From the NCBI RefSeq assembly GCF_900496975.1, contig NZ_UFQC01000007.1, forward strand, positions 124,001 to 188,000: a DNA stretch of 64,000 bases. Reading direction: 5' to 3'. The position numbers were made by a program, and so were the translations under genes. The DNA comes from Achromobacter veterisilvae. GTDB taxonomy: Bacteria; Pseudomonadota; Gammaproteobacteria; Burkholderiales; Burkholderiaceae_B. Positions 36,701 to 45,229 of this stretch are shown one piece after another (within the stretch, counting starts at the first letter, position 1; every line of letters begins with the position of its first letter). The notes below the pieces were generated by a model. The model was not told the origin of the DNA and made no database searches. It saw only the letters and a list, made by a program, of their open reading frames with translations.

Positions 36701-39700
36701 GCTGAACCCGCCCAATGCACCGAAGCCCGACTTCTTCACCTTCTCGTACTGGTATTCGTCGGACTTGTTCTGCACCGCGACGATGTTGACGTTACGGTCG
36801 GCCGACATGACCAGGTCATTCTGCGCCGCGACGTTGGAGCCCGCCACGTTCAGGTCCCGCCCAGCCATCATCACCACGCTGTCGCCCGTGAACGTGGACG
36901 AGGCCGAGCTCGTCCAATCGGATTCCGTCTTGCGGTGCTCGCTCTTGCTGGACAGGAAGCCGCGCTGCTTGTAGTAGGTCTCGTTGTACGCGTAGTGGCT
37001 GTCGGTGCCGGCGGCCACATTGATGTCGCGCCCCGCGCCTACCGCAAGCTGCTTGTCGGACATGACTTCCGCGGCGCGCGCGTTGACGTCCCGGCCGGCG
37101 ACCAGTGTCAGGTTGCCGCCGGCCGCGATACTCGAACCCACTTCGGTGGACGAGTGCATCTCGGCGCGGTTCTTCTTGCCGTAGTTGTAAGACTCCGCGT
37201 ACCGCTCTTCGGCGGTGGTCAGATTGATGTTGTTGCCGGCCTGGATGCGGGCGTCGCCGCTGGCGACGATGGCCGCCGCCTGGGCGTTGAAGTCGCGCCC
37301 GGCCTGCGCGTTCAGGGTGCCCGCGTCGATGCGGGCCACGCCGTCGATGCGCGTGCTGCTGACGCCGCCGCTGGCATTGGATTGGGTGGTGGCCGTCAGA
37401 TTGATATCGCGCCCGGCGCTGAGGGCGACTGCGTCGCCCTTGAGCAGACCCGCGATGTTGTCGATGTCGTTGCGGGCGGCCAGGTTCACGGTCTGGCCCT
37501 GCATGGAACCGACGGTGTTGCGGATGTTCTGCGCCTCGACCACCAGCGCGTTGCGCGCGCCGATGGTGCCGCTGTTCTTGACGTCGCCCGCGGTCTTGAT
37601 CTGCGTGTCGCGGCCGGCGATCAGCGTGCCGTCGCCGCGCAGGTCGCCCGGCTGGACAGCCAGGTAGACCTGCGGCGCCAGCACCTTCTGCTGGGTGCCG
37701 TCGGGCAGCATGATGGTCTGCTCGACCAGCCATACGATATCGCTGGTCAGATGCCGCATCTGCTCTTCGGACAAGGCCGTGCCGACGGTCAGGCCGAATT
37801 TGCCGGCGAAGTCCGCGCCGGCGCTCAGCAGCGCCTTGTACTGCGATTCGTTGTCGGTGTAGTCGCCGACGAAGCGCTGGCCGGTGGCCAGCATGATCTG
37901 CTCGGCGACCAGCTTCTGCTCATAGAAGCCGTCGCCCAGGCGCTTGAGGAAGTGGCCGCTGTCTTCGTTGAGCTTCTGCAGCAGGAAGTCGCTGGACACG
38001 GGCTGGAGCTGCCCCAGGAACCGGCTGTCGGTGGCGACCAGATAGCGCTCGTTCAGCCCCGGCATGATGCGGTAGAGCGAGCTGGTGGGGATCGTCGGCG
38101 GCAACGTGACCACGCGGATGATGCCCCTGCCGGGCAGGCCGACTTCCATCACCCGCGCCGGCGCCAACGCGCCCGCCACGGCGCTGGCGCCCGGCTTCTG
38201 GTTGCCCGTGGCGGGCGGCGCGGTGTTGCCGTCGGAACTGGCGACCGCCAGGTCGATGCGCTGGGGCGCGGCGACGTCCCGGTAGTCGGACCAGCTTTCC
38301 TTGCGCCCGCCGCCTTTGGCCACGGTGCGGACTTCGGAGCCCACGCGCTCGATCGAGCGGATTCCCTGCGCACCGATGTTGTTGATCGCCGGGCCGTCCA
38401 CGGACAGCGTGCCGCCCGCGATGATGCGGCTTTTGTCGTTGGTGACGGCGCCAGTGAACCTGGCCGCGCCGCCGACGATGATCTTGGCCGGATCGGTAGA
38501 AACCGTGCGGCTTTCCATGACGACTTCCTCGACCTTGTAGTAGAAGAAGTTCGTGACCAGGCGGTTGTTGAAATCGGCGTTGAAGGCGTAGATCTTGCTG
38601 CCCAGCTCGTCGTGGCGGGCCTTGTTGACCGCCAGCGCCTGGTCGCGCTCCGGCGTCGATACGAGGCAGGTCTCGTTGACGTTGCATTTCACCGCGACCA
38701 TGGGCGGCACGGGCCCCGGCTCGGTGACGCCGAACACGCTCCAGATCCGATCGCCCACTTTGTAGCGCGGCCCGCCCACTTCGGTGACGCACGAGCCGCC
38801 GGCGTCTCCGCCGGGGCCGTCGCATACTTGCCGATCGGGCAGCCATGCAGGCGGAATGGGCGCGGCGACGCCGGCCTTGCCTTTTTCGCCCTTGACGTAG
38901 TCGAACGGCGGACCGTAGCGCGACTCCGGATACGTCGTGGACGGCAGCAACAGGCGCCGCTCGGAATCGTCGTCCAGGAAAGTCACGGGATCGCGGCCGC
39001 ACAGTTCGGTCACCGCGTCGCACAGCCAGAGCTTGGACCCATCCAGGAACTCGGTGGAGTTTTCCAGGCGGTAGTAGAGCTTCGGCCCCCGGCTGACCTC
39101 GACGGTTTCGCTGGCGAAATGCATGTTGCGGTTGTGCAGCGCCGCCGCCGCGATATCCGCGTTGCCCGCGACCTCGATGGTGGCCGATTCATTGGACAAC
39201 AGCGCGGCCTGGCCCGCGGCGCGGCCCGCGGCGTCCAGCGCGCCGCCCACGCGCAGGTCGGCGCCGGCATAGATCAGGGCGTGCTCGCGGTTGGTCAGCG
39301 TGCCCACGCCCAGGTCCATGTCGCCGCGCGAGGCGATGACGGCATCGGCATCGTTCAGCAGCGCGGGCGTCTGGATGCTGATGCGGTCGCCATAGATGCG
39401 GCTGGTGTTGGTGACGCTGCCCGCGTCGATGCGGGTATGGCCGCCGTCGATCAGGCCGGCGTTCGACAGCGCTCCCGACACGTTGAGGGTGTTGTCGCGC
39501 GCGGCGACGATCTCGCCGCTGGCGCGGTTGGTCAGGCTGCCGGCGGTGATGGTCAGGTCCTGCGCCGAATGGATCTTGCCGGTGTTGTCCAGCGCGCCGG
39601 CGACGAGGTCCAGCGACGTGCCGGCCGCGATGGCTCCGGCGTCGTTGACGAGGCTGCTGAAGGCCAGGCTAGCGCTGGCGTCCGAGGACACGTTGCCGCG

Positions 39701-42073
39701 CGCGTTGTTCAGTACGCCGGTGGCGACGCCCAGGGTCTGGCCGGCGCCGATGCGTCCGGCCTGGTTGTCGATGGAGCCGGCGTTCAGCGTGACGTCTCCG
39801 CCCATTACGCCCAGCGGGCCGCTGGCGCCGTCGGCCAGCGTGTCGCGGTTGACGAGCGCGGCGGCGGCCAGGTCCAACGCGCCGTCGGCCTGGATCAGGC
39901 CTGCCGCGTTGTCCAGCGTGCCCAGGGTCCGCAGGGTCAGGCCAGCCGCGGCGATCAGGCCGCCCGTGTTGGCCAGGCTTTGCGCCTGGATGCCGGCGGC
40001 GCCCTGCGCCGCCACCGTGCCGCCGGTATTGTCGGCATGGCCCGCCGTATTCACGTCCAGCGCGCCGCCGCTGACCAGCTTGCCGGCCTGGTTCTCCAGG
40101 CTGGCGGCCTTGATGCTGACCTTGTCGCCGGCCGACCCGCCGTACAAGCCGCCGTCCTGGTTGTTCACCGCGCCCGCGCTGTCCACGGCAAGCCTGCCGT
40201 CGGCGTGCGCCACGCCCTTGCGGTTGTCCAGGCTGGCGGCCTTGATGTCGACCGACCCGCCCAGCAGCTTGCCGTCCCGGTTGTCGAGCGCGCCGCCCTC
40301 GATGGAGAGCGCGCCGGCGGCCTGCACCGCGCCGCCCTGGTTGTCGATGCCGCCCGACGCGCGCAGCGCCACGCTGTCGCCCGACACCACGCCGCCGCTC
40401 GCATTCGACAGGGACTGCGCCCGCAAGTCGAGCCCGCCCGCCGCCGCCAGCGTGCCGCCCGCGTTGTCCACGGCGCCGTCGATCAGGGCGGTCAAGGCGC
40501 CGCCGCTGGTCAGCTTGCCTGCGGCGTTGTCCAGGCTGCCCGCCTTCAGGTCCACCGACGCGCCATACAACTGGCCGTCCGCGTTCCGCACCGCGCCGCG
40601 GGCCTCCACCGCCAGGGCGCCGCCGGCGGCGAAACGGCCGCCGGACAGGTTCAGCGCGTCGGCCGTGACGCGAGCGTCCCCGCCCGCGACCAGGGTTCCG
40701 CTGTTGCGCAACGATTGCACCTGGGCGGAGAACGCGCCCAAGGGGCTGACCGATCCATCGGCCTGCAGGCCGGCGGTGAGGACGCCGCTGTTGTCCAGTT
40801 GGCGCGCCGCCAGGTCCACATTGCCCGAGGCCGACAGGCCGCCGCTATTGACCACGCTGCCGTCGGCGCTCAGCGCCAGCCCGCCGCCGGCGGTGGCGGC
40901 GCCTTCGTTGACGATCTGGCCCGCGCTGCGCACGGACAGGCCGGCGGCCGCCTGCAGGCGGCCCGGCGACAGGTTCCGGACGTCGCCGGCGGCGCCGATC
41001 TGCAGGGCGCCGCCCCGGGACACGATGGTGCCGCCATTGCCGAGCTGGCCGCCCGCGATGCTGACGCCGCTGCCGCCGGAAATCTCGCCAGTGTTCTCGA
41101 TCCTGCCGGCCGCGTTCAGCGCGATGGCGCCGCCCGCCGTGACCACCCCCTGGTTGGCCAGGCCGCGCCCGCTCTGCACGGACAGGTCCGTGGCCGCCTG
41201 CATGCGGCCCGACGGCAGAATCTTGACGTCGCCGTTGGCGCTGACAGACAGGCTGCCGGTCAGGGCGGCCACGTTGCCTCCCACGTTCACGCCCACCCCG
41301 GCCTCGGTGCCGACCAGCCGGATGCTGTTGGCGTACATGCCGCCCAGCGCCGCCACGTCCAGCGCCACGGCCGGCGCGCCGCCCTGCGCCGCCAGCGCGT
41401 CCACCGACACGCCGTCATAGCCCACGCGCGCGCCGCCGGCCACCAGGTTCAGCCGGTCGGCCCAGACCTTGGCGTTGATCTCCAGCGTGCGCGCCATCAG
41501 GTCCACCTGGCTCAGGTTCGCGCCATTCAGGCCCGCGCCTTCGATGCTCAACCCGCCGCCCGCGATCTCGAAGCTCAGCCCGTTCGGCCCGATCACGGGC
41601 TTGCCGGTGGTCAGCGTGGCGCGGTCGGCGTTCAGGAAGCCGCAGCCGTTGCAGGTGATGCCGGCCGGATTGGCGACGATGACGTTGGCGCGGTTGCCGG
41701 CGACTTCCAGCATGCCCATCAACTGCGACGGGTTGGGCGCGGTGACCTGGTTCAGGATGGTGGCCGCGCGCTGGTTGCCCAGCATGGCGTTGCCGGCGAT
41801 CTGCCCGGCAAGCTGCGTGCGGCTGGCGGCGCCGCTGTTGTTCAGCACCACGCCGGACGGGCCGACGTTGAATTGGGTAAAGCGGTTATTCGACACGCCG
41901 CCGGCCGACGGCGGCGCGATATTCACGACCGGCACGCCATTGCTGACACCGACGACGGGCCGCTGGCCCCCCGCGCTCTTGTCCACGGAAATGGGCAGCG
42001 TCTGCGCCAGGACCGGGGTCCAGACCTGGGTGTAGAGCACGAGCCAGACGATGACGGAACGGATCTTGGACAT
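33731..42073 (-). CDS. cdiA: CdiA-type two-partner-secreted exoprotein with C-terminal polymorphic toxin
   Basis: Very large secreted filamentous protein (2780 aa), intact. N-terminus: membrane-like signal, then a TPS secretion domain with NPAGIT and the CNGCGF cysteine pair (135-145). The middle is long FHA-type repeats (GxLxNxxGxI patterns) followed by FHA-2-like repeats. A VENN-like motif TENN at 2512 starts the variable C-terminal region of 269 residues. That region has two C-x5-C pairs (2532/2538 and 2560/2566), probably the entry domain, and an end of about 70 residues with KSTSPRR, HGHVRAW and GMVDRKGKI that I associate with type-17 polymorphic toxins (predicted nucleases). GC falls visibly from about 35.1 kb on. 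Order cdiB-cdiA-cdiI. Confidence 0.9.
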   Translation of the reverse strand: MSKIRSVIVWLVLYTQVWTPVLAQTLPISVDKSAGGQRPVVGVSNGVPVVNIAPPSAGGVSNNRFTQFNVGPSGVVLNNSGAASRTQLAGQIAGNAMLGNQRAATILNQVTAPNPSQLMGMLEVAGNRANVIVANPAGITCNGCGFLNADRATLTTGKPVIGPNGLSFEIAGGGLSIEGAGLNGANLSQVDLMARTLEINAKVWADRLNLVAGGARVGYDGVSVDALAAQGGAPAVALDVAALGGMYANSIRLVGTEAGVGVNVGGNVAALTGSLSVSANGDVKILPSGRMQAATDLSVQSGRGLANQGVVTAGGAIALNAAGRIENTGEISGGSGVSIAGGQLGNGGTIVSRGGALQIGAAGDVRNLSPGRLQAAAGLSVRSAGQIVNEGAATAGGGLALSADGSVVNSGGLSASGNVDLAARQLDNSGVLTAGLQADGSVSPLGAFSAQVQSLRNSGTLVAGGDARVTADALNLSGGRFAAGGALAVEARGAVRNADGQLYGASVDLKAGSLDNAAGKLTSGGALTALIDGAVDNAGGTLAAAGGLDLRAQSLSNASGGVVSGDSVALRASGGIDNQGGAVQAAGALSIEGGALDNRDGKLLGGSVDIKAASLDNRKGVAHADGRLAVDSAGAVNNQDGGLYGGSAGDKVSIKAASLENQAGKLVSGGALDVNTAGHADNTGGTVAAQGAAGIQAQSLANTGGLIAAAGLTLRTLGTLDNAAGLIQADGALDLAAAALVNRDTLADGASGPLGVMGGDVTLNAGSIDNQAGRIGAGQTLGVATGVLNNARGNVSSDASASLAFSSLVNDAGAIAAGTSLDLVAGALDNTGKIHSAQDLTITAGSLTNRASGEIVAARDNTLNVSGALSNAGLIDGGHTRIDAGSVTNTSRIYGDRISIQTPALLNDADAVIASRGDMDLGVGTLTNREHALIYAGADLRVGGALDAAGRAAGQAALLSNESATIEVAGNADIAAAALHNRNMHFASETVEVSRGPKLYYRLENSTEFLDGSKLWLCDAVTELCGRDPVTFLDDDSERRLLLPSTTYPESRYGPPFDYVKGEKGKAGVAAPIPPAWLPDRQVCDGPGGDAGGSCVTEVGGPRYKVGDRIWSVFGVTEPGPVPPMVAVKCNVNETCLVSTPERDQALAVNKARHDELGSKIYAFNADFNNRLVTNFFYYKVEEVVMESRTVSTDPAKIIVGGAARFTGAVTNDKSRIIAGGTLSVDGPAINNIGAQGIRSIERVGSEVRTVAKGGGRKESWSDYRDVAAPQRIDLAVASSDGNTAPPATGNQKPGASAVAGALAPARVMEVGLPGRGIIRVVTLPPTIPTSSLYRIMPGLNERYLVATDSRFLGQLQPVSSDFLLQKLNEDSGHFLKRLGDGFYEQKLVAEQIMLATGQRFVGDYTDNESQYKALLSAGADFAGKFGLTVGTALSEEQMRHLTSDIVWLVEQTIMLPDGTQQKVLAPQVYLAVQPGDLRGDGTLIAGRDTQIKTAGDVKNSGTIGARNALVVEAQNIRNTVGSMQGQTVNLAARNDIDNIAGLLKGDAVALSAGRDINLTATTQSNASGGVSSTRIDGVARIDAGTLNAQAGRDFNAQAAAIVASGDARIQAGNNINLTTAEERYAESYNYGKKNRAEMHSSTEVGSSIAAGGNLTLVAGRDVNARAAEVMSDKQLAVGAGRDINVAAGTDSHYAYNETYYKQRGFLSSKSEHRKTESDWTSSASSTFTGDSVVMMAGRDLNVAGSNVAAQNDLVMSADRNVNIVAVQNKSDEYQYEKVKKSGFGALGGFSYGSRQQTDSVEGSKVFHSGSTVGSVAGDTLINAGGALNIMGSNVLARQGDLTLIGREVNIGALMDTAREKEFHEVKQSGLSVSASTPLVSAMRTAGRMGEAAGKTDNKVMQGLALATTGLAASNAYDAIQADPRAAGGLNISINLGSSKSQSATKRESSSVSGSTVAAGRDLTIVAQGGGRASNVTVTGSNLSAGNNAAIKAEGDILLQAAQNTFEQHSTNKSSNASVGVGVTLGSQGVGFTLNVAASAARGKADGKDTSWTTSTVTAGNVLGLQSGGNTSLIGAIGQARQIVASVGNNLRIETLQDTSHYESKQQSAGIAGSLCYGYCSSSISANVSQGQMKSDFKSATEQAGLKAGDGGFIVDVKNNTTLVGGVIASSDKAVADGLNKLSTGTLVTQDLENNASYKASQVGISGGSDWGGSGGLGTDAKGNVAGGSKAVPGTSVAQTPGGLGMGVPTVAAASGKGSSTTHSAISGGTVVIRDEVAQQNLTGMTAAETIASLNRDTASDTLNALKPIFDKEKIEAGFDIASEFQQQAGQFLANRAKEARELEQALENEPPGPRRDQLKLALGKAKVWQPGGEMRRWLTAISAAITGNVTGAMGDMVQAAAVNYLQGLAASEVKRITANLGDGVEAEAARAAMHAIVGCAGAAGKGGNCSAGALGAGAGSVINALLSSDQKKLNPEEKEARRNLVESLVAGIALAAGTSVVDAAFAAVNETENNALSVPEHQARIQEMALCNRNTVCELEVTKKYKEIDDRKRQALRECATPDACREKIEEATMLLEQYASRVADLEEKLRAEGSLSASEQEEWALLKIHAPVLLDADRNAAIKNFIVMGGDETKQLVWDEIAKAGAAGAAAAVGAVGSKNVKGGSAGQGERETPTAPKNSADSFNYEAAPYHGTYDNAIKSRAPANGQEALNSSIQVKSTSPRRIGIDYETKEFVVFDNTQDMTYHGHVRAWDDLHPDMQRALQQAGMVDRKGKILTR

Positions 42074-42142
42074 AATGCGTTGACTCTCGGTAATCGGTTC
42101 GGATGGTTCGCCGCGGCGCGGAAGGACCGGCCGCGCCGCGCG

Positions 42143-43879
42143 CTAGAACTCGAACATCAGCGACAGGGCGAACACGGTGTTGCTGGTCTTGAGGTTTTCG
42201 GGTTTTTTCAGCGGCCAGCCCGCCGACAGGTCGTAGCTGGCGTTCACATAGGGCATGGCGACGCGGCCGCGCAGGCCGGCGACGGCGCCGGCCAGCGTGC
42301 GGCCGGACAGGAATTCGGCGGACGGGCCGCCTACGCGGCCCATATCCAGGCCGGCATAGAGCTGCTGGCCCAGGTCGCCGAGATTCAGCGACAGGTCGTT
42401 GCGCAGGCTCCAGCCGTCTTCGGAAGCCAGCGTCATCTGGCCGTCGAAGCCGCGCACGGCGTAGCGGTTGCCGATGGTGAAGTAGTCGGCCGGCACCACG
42501 GCGGTCTTCGCGTGCTGGATCTGCCAGTTGGCCTGGTAGGCCAGTTGCTGCCCCGCCACCTTGAAAGGCAGGTACAGGCCGGCGTTGGCGGAAAGTATGG
42601 TGCTGCGCCCGTTCCAGTCCGGGTCGCCATAGACGTAGCCGGGCTGGTCGGAAAACTGCGGCAGGGTGCCGCGCACGCCGCCGCCCACGTCCAGCACGGC
42701 CTGGCCCAGGTACTGGCGATGCCCGTAGCCGAATTCGTAGCCGGCAACGTCGCGGCGCTGCACTTCGATGTCGATGTCGTTGATGGTGCTGTTGACGCGC
42801 TTGCGCAGGAACTTCAGCGTGGCGGTGCCCTTGTAGTTGCTGCCGCGGTAGGGCACCACGGACACGCCCAGGTCCACCTGCCGGGTGGTGCCGCCATAGA
42901 CGATGGGCTCTTCGAAGCCCGCCACGGTCTGGCGGTAGCGCGACTTGCTGGCGCCGGCGAACAGGGTCCAGTAGCCGAAGGGAATGCTGTAATTGATGGA
43001 CGCCGCGCGCGACAGCGCGTCGTCGCGGCGCAGGCTGGCGTTGCTGTTCCACGACACCGAAAGCTGGTCGTACAGAAACAGCGGCGAATCCAGCGTCAAG
43101 CCCGCGTTGACCTGGTTCTTGCCGGTGGCTTCCATACCGGCGTTGTCGCCGCCCACATAGGCGTGCCAGCGCTTGCCGGTGCCCGGCTTGATGAGAATGT
43201 CGGAATCGCCCAGCTCGGGGCCCGGCGCCACGTCGATGGTGGCGTCGGCCTGGCTGCCCAGGCGCCGGATGTTTTCCAGCGCCTGGTCCAGGTCGCGCTG
43301 ATTGAGATCTCCGCCGGGCCAGGTCGGCAGCGCGGTGCGCCACCAACCGGCCGCGCCCTCGCTCTTGACCGCCGAAATACGGCCGGGCACGTAGCGCAGC
43401 GTCAGCGTGCCGCCGGCGAGCGATTGCTCGGGCACCAGCACGCGGGCGGTGATGAGGCCCTGGTCGATCAGGCGGGCGTGCAGATGCTCCTGCAAGGCCT
43501 TCAGGCCCTGGCCGCCCACGCAGGGGCCGATGGCGCCCGCGGCCACGCGGCGCAGTTCCACCGGGGGCTCGGGGCCGTCCCACAGGACGTCGCGCAAGGC
43601 GAAGCAGGGGGTTTCCTGGGGAAACACCAGGGGCCCCTCGCCCGCCGCCGGCGCCTCGGGCGCGGACAGCACGTCCGGGCGCTGGGCGGCGCGGGCGCGC
43701 TGGGCCTCGAGCTCCTGCTCCTGGCGGCGCTGGATCTCGCCGGCACGGGCGGCGGCCTCTGCCTGCGCCGGCTGCGCGGCCACGGAGGATGCGAAGAGCG
43801 CCGTCAGTCCCACCGACAGCGACAGGCGGCGCAAACCCTTATGCCGGAGGATTCGCCGCCAGGAAAGGCTGGCTCGCAC
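42143..43879 (-). CDS. cdiB: Outer-membrane two-partner transporter CdiB (ShlB/FhaC family)
   Basis: TpsB transporter (578 aa) that exports CdiA through the outer membrane. Signal peptide, then a coiled, Arg/Glu-rich stretch (RAGEIQRRQEQELEAQRARA), two POTRA domains (one with FALRDVLWDG; the next with LTLRYVPGRI), and a 16-strand barrel with the conserved loop-6 motif VRGFDG (475-480). It ends in the aromatic terminus LSLMFEF. The GTG start at 43879 is the only reasonable one. It lies 69 bp upstream of cdiA, the gene order of the E. coli type of cdi locus. Confidence 0.92.
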   Translation of the reverse strand: MRASLSWRRILRHKGLRRLSLSVGLTALFASSVAAQPAQAEAAARAGEIQRRQEQELEAQRARAAQRPDVLSAPEAPAAGEGPLVFPQETPCFALRDVLWDGPEPPVELRRVAAGAIGPCVGGQGLKALQEHLHARLIDQGLITARVLVPEQSLAGGTLTLRYVPGRISAVKSEGAAGWWRTALPTWPGGDLNQRDLDQALENIRRLGSQADATIDVAPGPELGDSDILIKPGTGKRWHAYVGGDNAGMEATGKNQVNAGLTLDSPLFLYDQLSVSWNSNASLRRDDALSRAASINYSIPFGYWTLFAGASKSRYRQTVAGFEEPIVYGGTTRQVDLGVSVVPYRGSNYKGTATLKFLRKRVNSTINDIDIEVQRRDVAGYEFGYGHRQYLGQAVLDVGGGVRGTLPQFSDQPGYVYGDPDWNGRSTILSANAGLYLPFKVAGQQLAYQANWQIQHAKTAVVPADYFTIGNRYAVRGFDGQMTLASEDGWSLRNDLSLNLGDLGQQLYAGLDMGRVGGPSAEFLSGRTLAGAVAGLRGRVAMPYVNASYDLSAGWPLKKPENLKTSNTVFALSLMFEF

Positions 43880-44193
43880 TTGTTTCTTGTTGAAATTAAA
43901 AATTACTATATTTCGGTTGACGGAACTATGCGGGCAAAACTTAAGATTTGATTTAATTGATAAATAGAGACAAATTTATGCAAATTTGCCGACATTACCG
44001 ATAATTAGATATTTTTCATTGATATTTATTAATGCGTGCACGACTTTCACACGTTTGAATTAGTTACACGCTACGCGTTGGACGGCCGCGGCTCCATCAG
44101 ACGAGTCTGAAAAATTTCCCGGGGAAAACCCTGTACAGGCGCCTCCGTCGACGCCGCTCCGCCACCCGCCCGGGCTATGCCAAAATCGCGCCC
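43880..44193. promoter_or_regulatory. AT-rich upstream region of the cdi locus
   Basis: The first 180 bp (43890-44065) are strikingly AT-rich in this GC-rich chromosome and face the divergent ung gene. It should carry the cdiBAI promoter. The composition fits binding by H-NS-like silencers such as MvaT/BpH3, but no single -35/-10 pair is convincing. Confidence 0.5.
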
Positions 44194-44955
44194 ATGCCGA
44201 TCGACAACCGCCTGACTCCCCACGCCCTCGCCGCCCAGACGGCGCAACTGCCCGCTGCCTGGCGCGCGGCCTTCGCCGACCCGCAAGTGGCCGACGCCCT
44301 GGCGGCAGTGACCGCCCACGTCGAAAAGCGCCTGGGCGAAGGCGCCACCGTCTACCCCGCCACGCCTTTCCGCGCCCTGCAAGGACTGGCGCCGTCGGAC
44401 GTGCGGGTGGTGATCCTGGGGCAGGACCCCTACCATGGCCCGGGCCAGGCCCAGGGCCTGGCCTTCTCGGTGCCGGACGATTGCAAGCGGCCGCCCAGCC
44501 TGCGCAACATCTTCAATGAGATCGCCCAGGAATTTCCGGGCACGCCCGTCCCCGCCGGCAATGACCTGAGCAGTTGGGCCGGGCAGGGCGTGCTGCTGCT
44601 GAACACAGCGCTGACGGTGGAAGACGGCCTGCCGGCCTCCCACGCCAAGCGCGGCTGGGAAACGGTGACCGACGCATTGATCGCACTGGTCGCCCGCGAC
44701 CCCTCGCCCAAGGTCTTCATGCTTTGGGGCGCGCATGCCCAGGCCAAACGTTCGTTGCTGCCTGACAACAGCGGCCACCTGGTCCTGATGTCCAATCACC
44801 CCTCGCCGCTCTCCGCGAGGCGGCCGCCGGTGCCGTTCCTGGGTTGCGGCCACTTCCGGGCGACCAATGAATGGCTGGCCGACCAAGGGAAAAACCCTAT
44901 TGATTGGGGACTGGACAAAAAAACAATTCCCATGCAAGGCGAATTCAGGTTATGA
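44194..44955 (+). CDS. ung: Uracil-DNA glycosylase
   Basis: Base-excision repair enzyme that removes uracil from DNA (253 aa; family 1 UDG is about 225-230). The catalytic water-activating motif is GQDPYHG (77-83, D79 region), with the uracil-binding LLNTALTVE segment and the DNA-intercalation loop HPSPLSARRP. About 20 extra residues at the N-terminus compared with E. coli. Single gene, divergent from cdiB. Confidence 0.95.
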   Translation: MPIDNRLTPHALAAQTAQLPAAWRAAFADPQVADALAAVTAHVEKRLGEGATVYPATPFRALQGLAPSDVRVVILGQDPYHGPGQAQGLAFSVPDDCKRPPSLRNIFNEIAQEFPGTPVPAGNDLSSWAGQGVLLLNTALTVEDGLPASHAKRGWETVTDALIALVARDPSPKVFMLWGAHAQAKRSLLPDNSGHLVLMSNHPSPLSARRPPVPFLGCGHFRATNEWLADQGKNPIDWGLDKKTIPMQGEFRL

Positions 44956-45229
44956 TCGCCGCACTGCACAAAACGAGTTCGGCATTTACCGCTTTGATTT
45001 AGCGGAAGTTTTCGCAGTCCGCCGGGCAGCAGCCCCGGCCTCTGCCGAACCATCATCGATTCCTGACCCCTTTCCTTTCGCCCTGCGTTCCAATCTGTAC
45101 AAGTGAACGCGCCACGCGCATGGTTGATCCGGTCGGCACGATGCTCCATCAACCGTCGCCTGGATCCGGCCGCCTAATCCCCTGGCCCGACCAAGCACTG
45201 CGTCGCATTGATTGCGGCAAGGGAAAGTA
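44956..45229 (+). promoter_or_regulatory. Long leader upstream of the DEAD-box helicase gene
   Basis: 274-bp non-coding stretch between ung and the helicase. It ends with a weak GGGAAAG ribosome site. RNA-helicase mRNAs often carry long, structured, cold-responsive leaders; here that is inference only. No terminator for ung is visible. Confidence 0.35.

Noticed and set aside
36935-43951. Very long plus-strand open frame (about 2300 codons) across cdiA and cdiB
   Set aside because: It is the antisense of two clear protein genes in GC-rich repetitive DNA; the product is Arg/Gly/Ala/Gln-rich without any domain, and there is no start signal.
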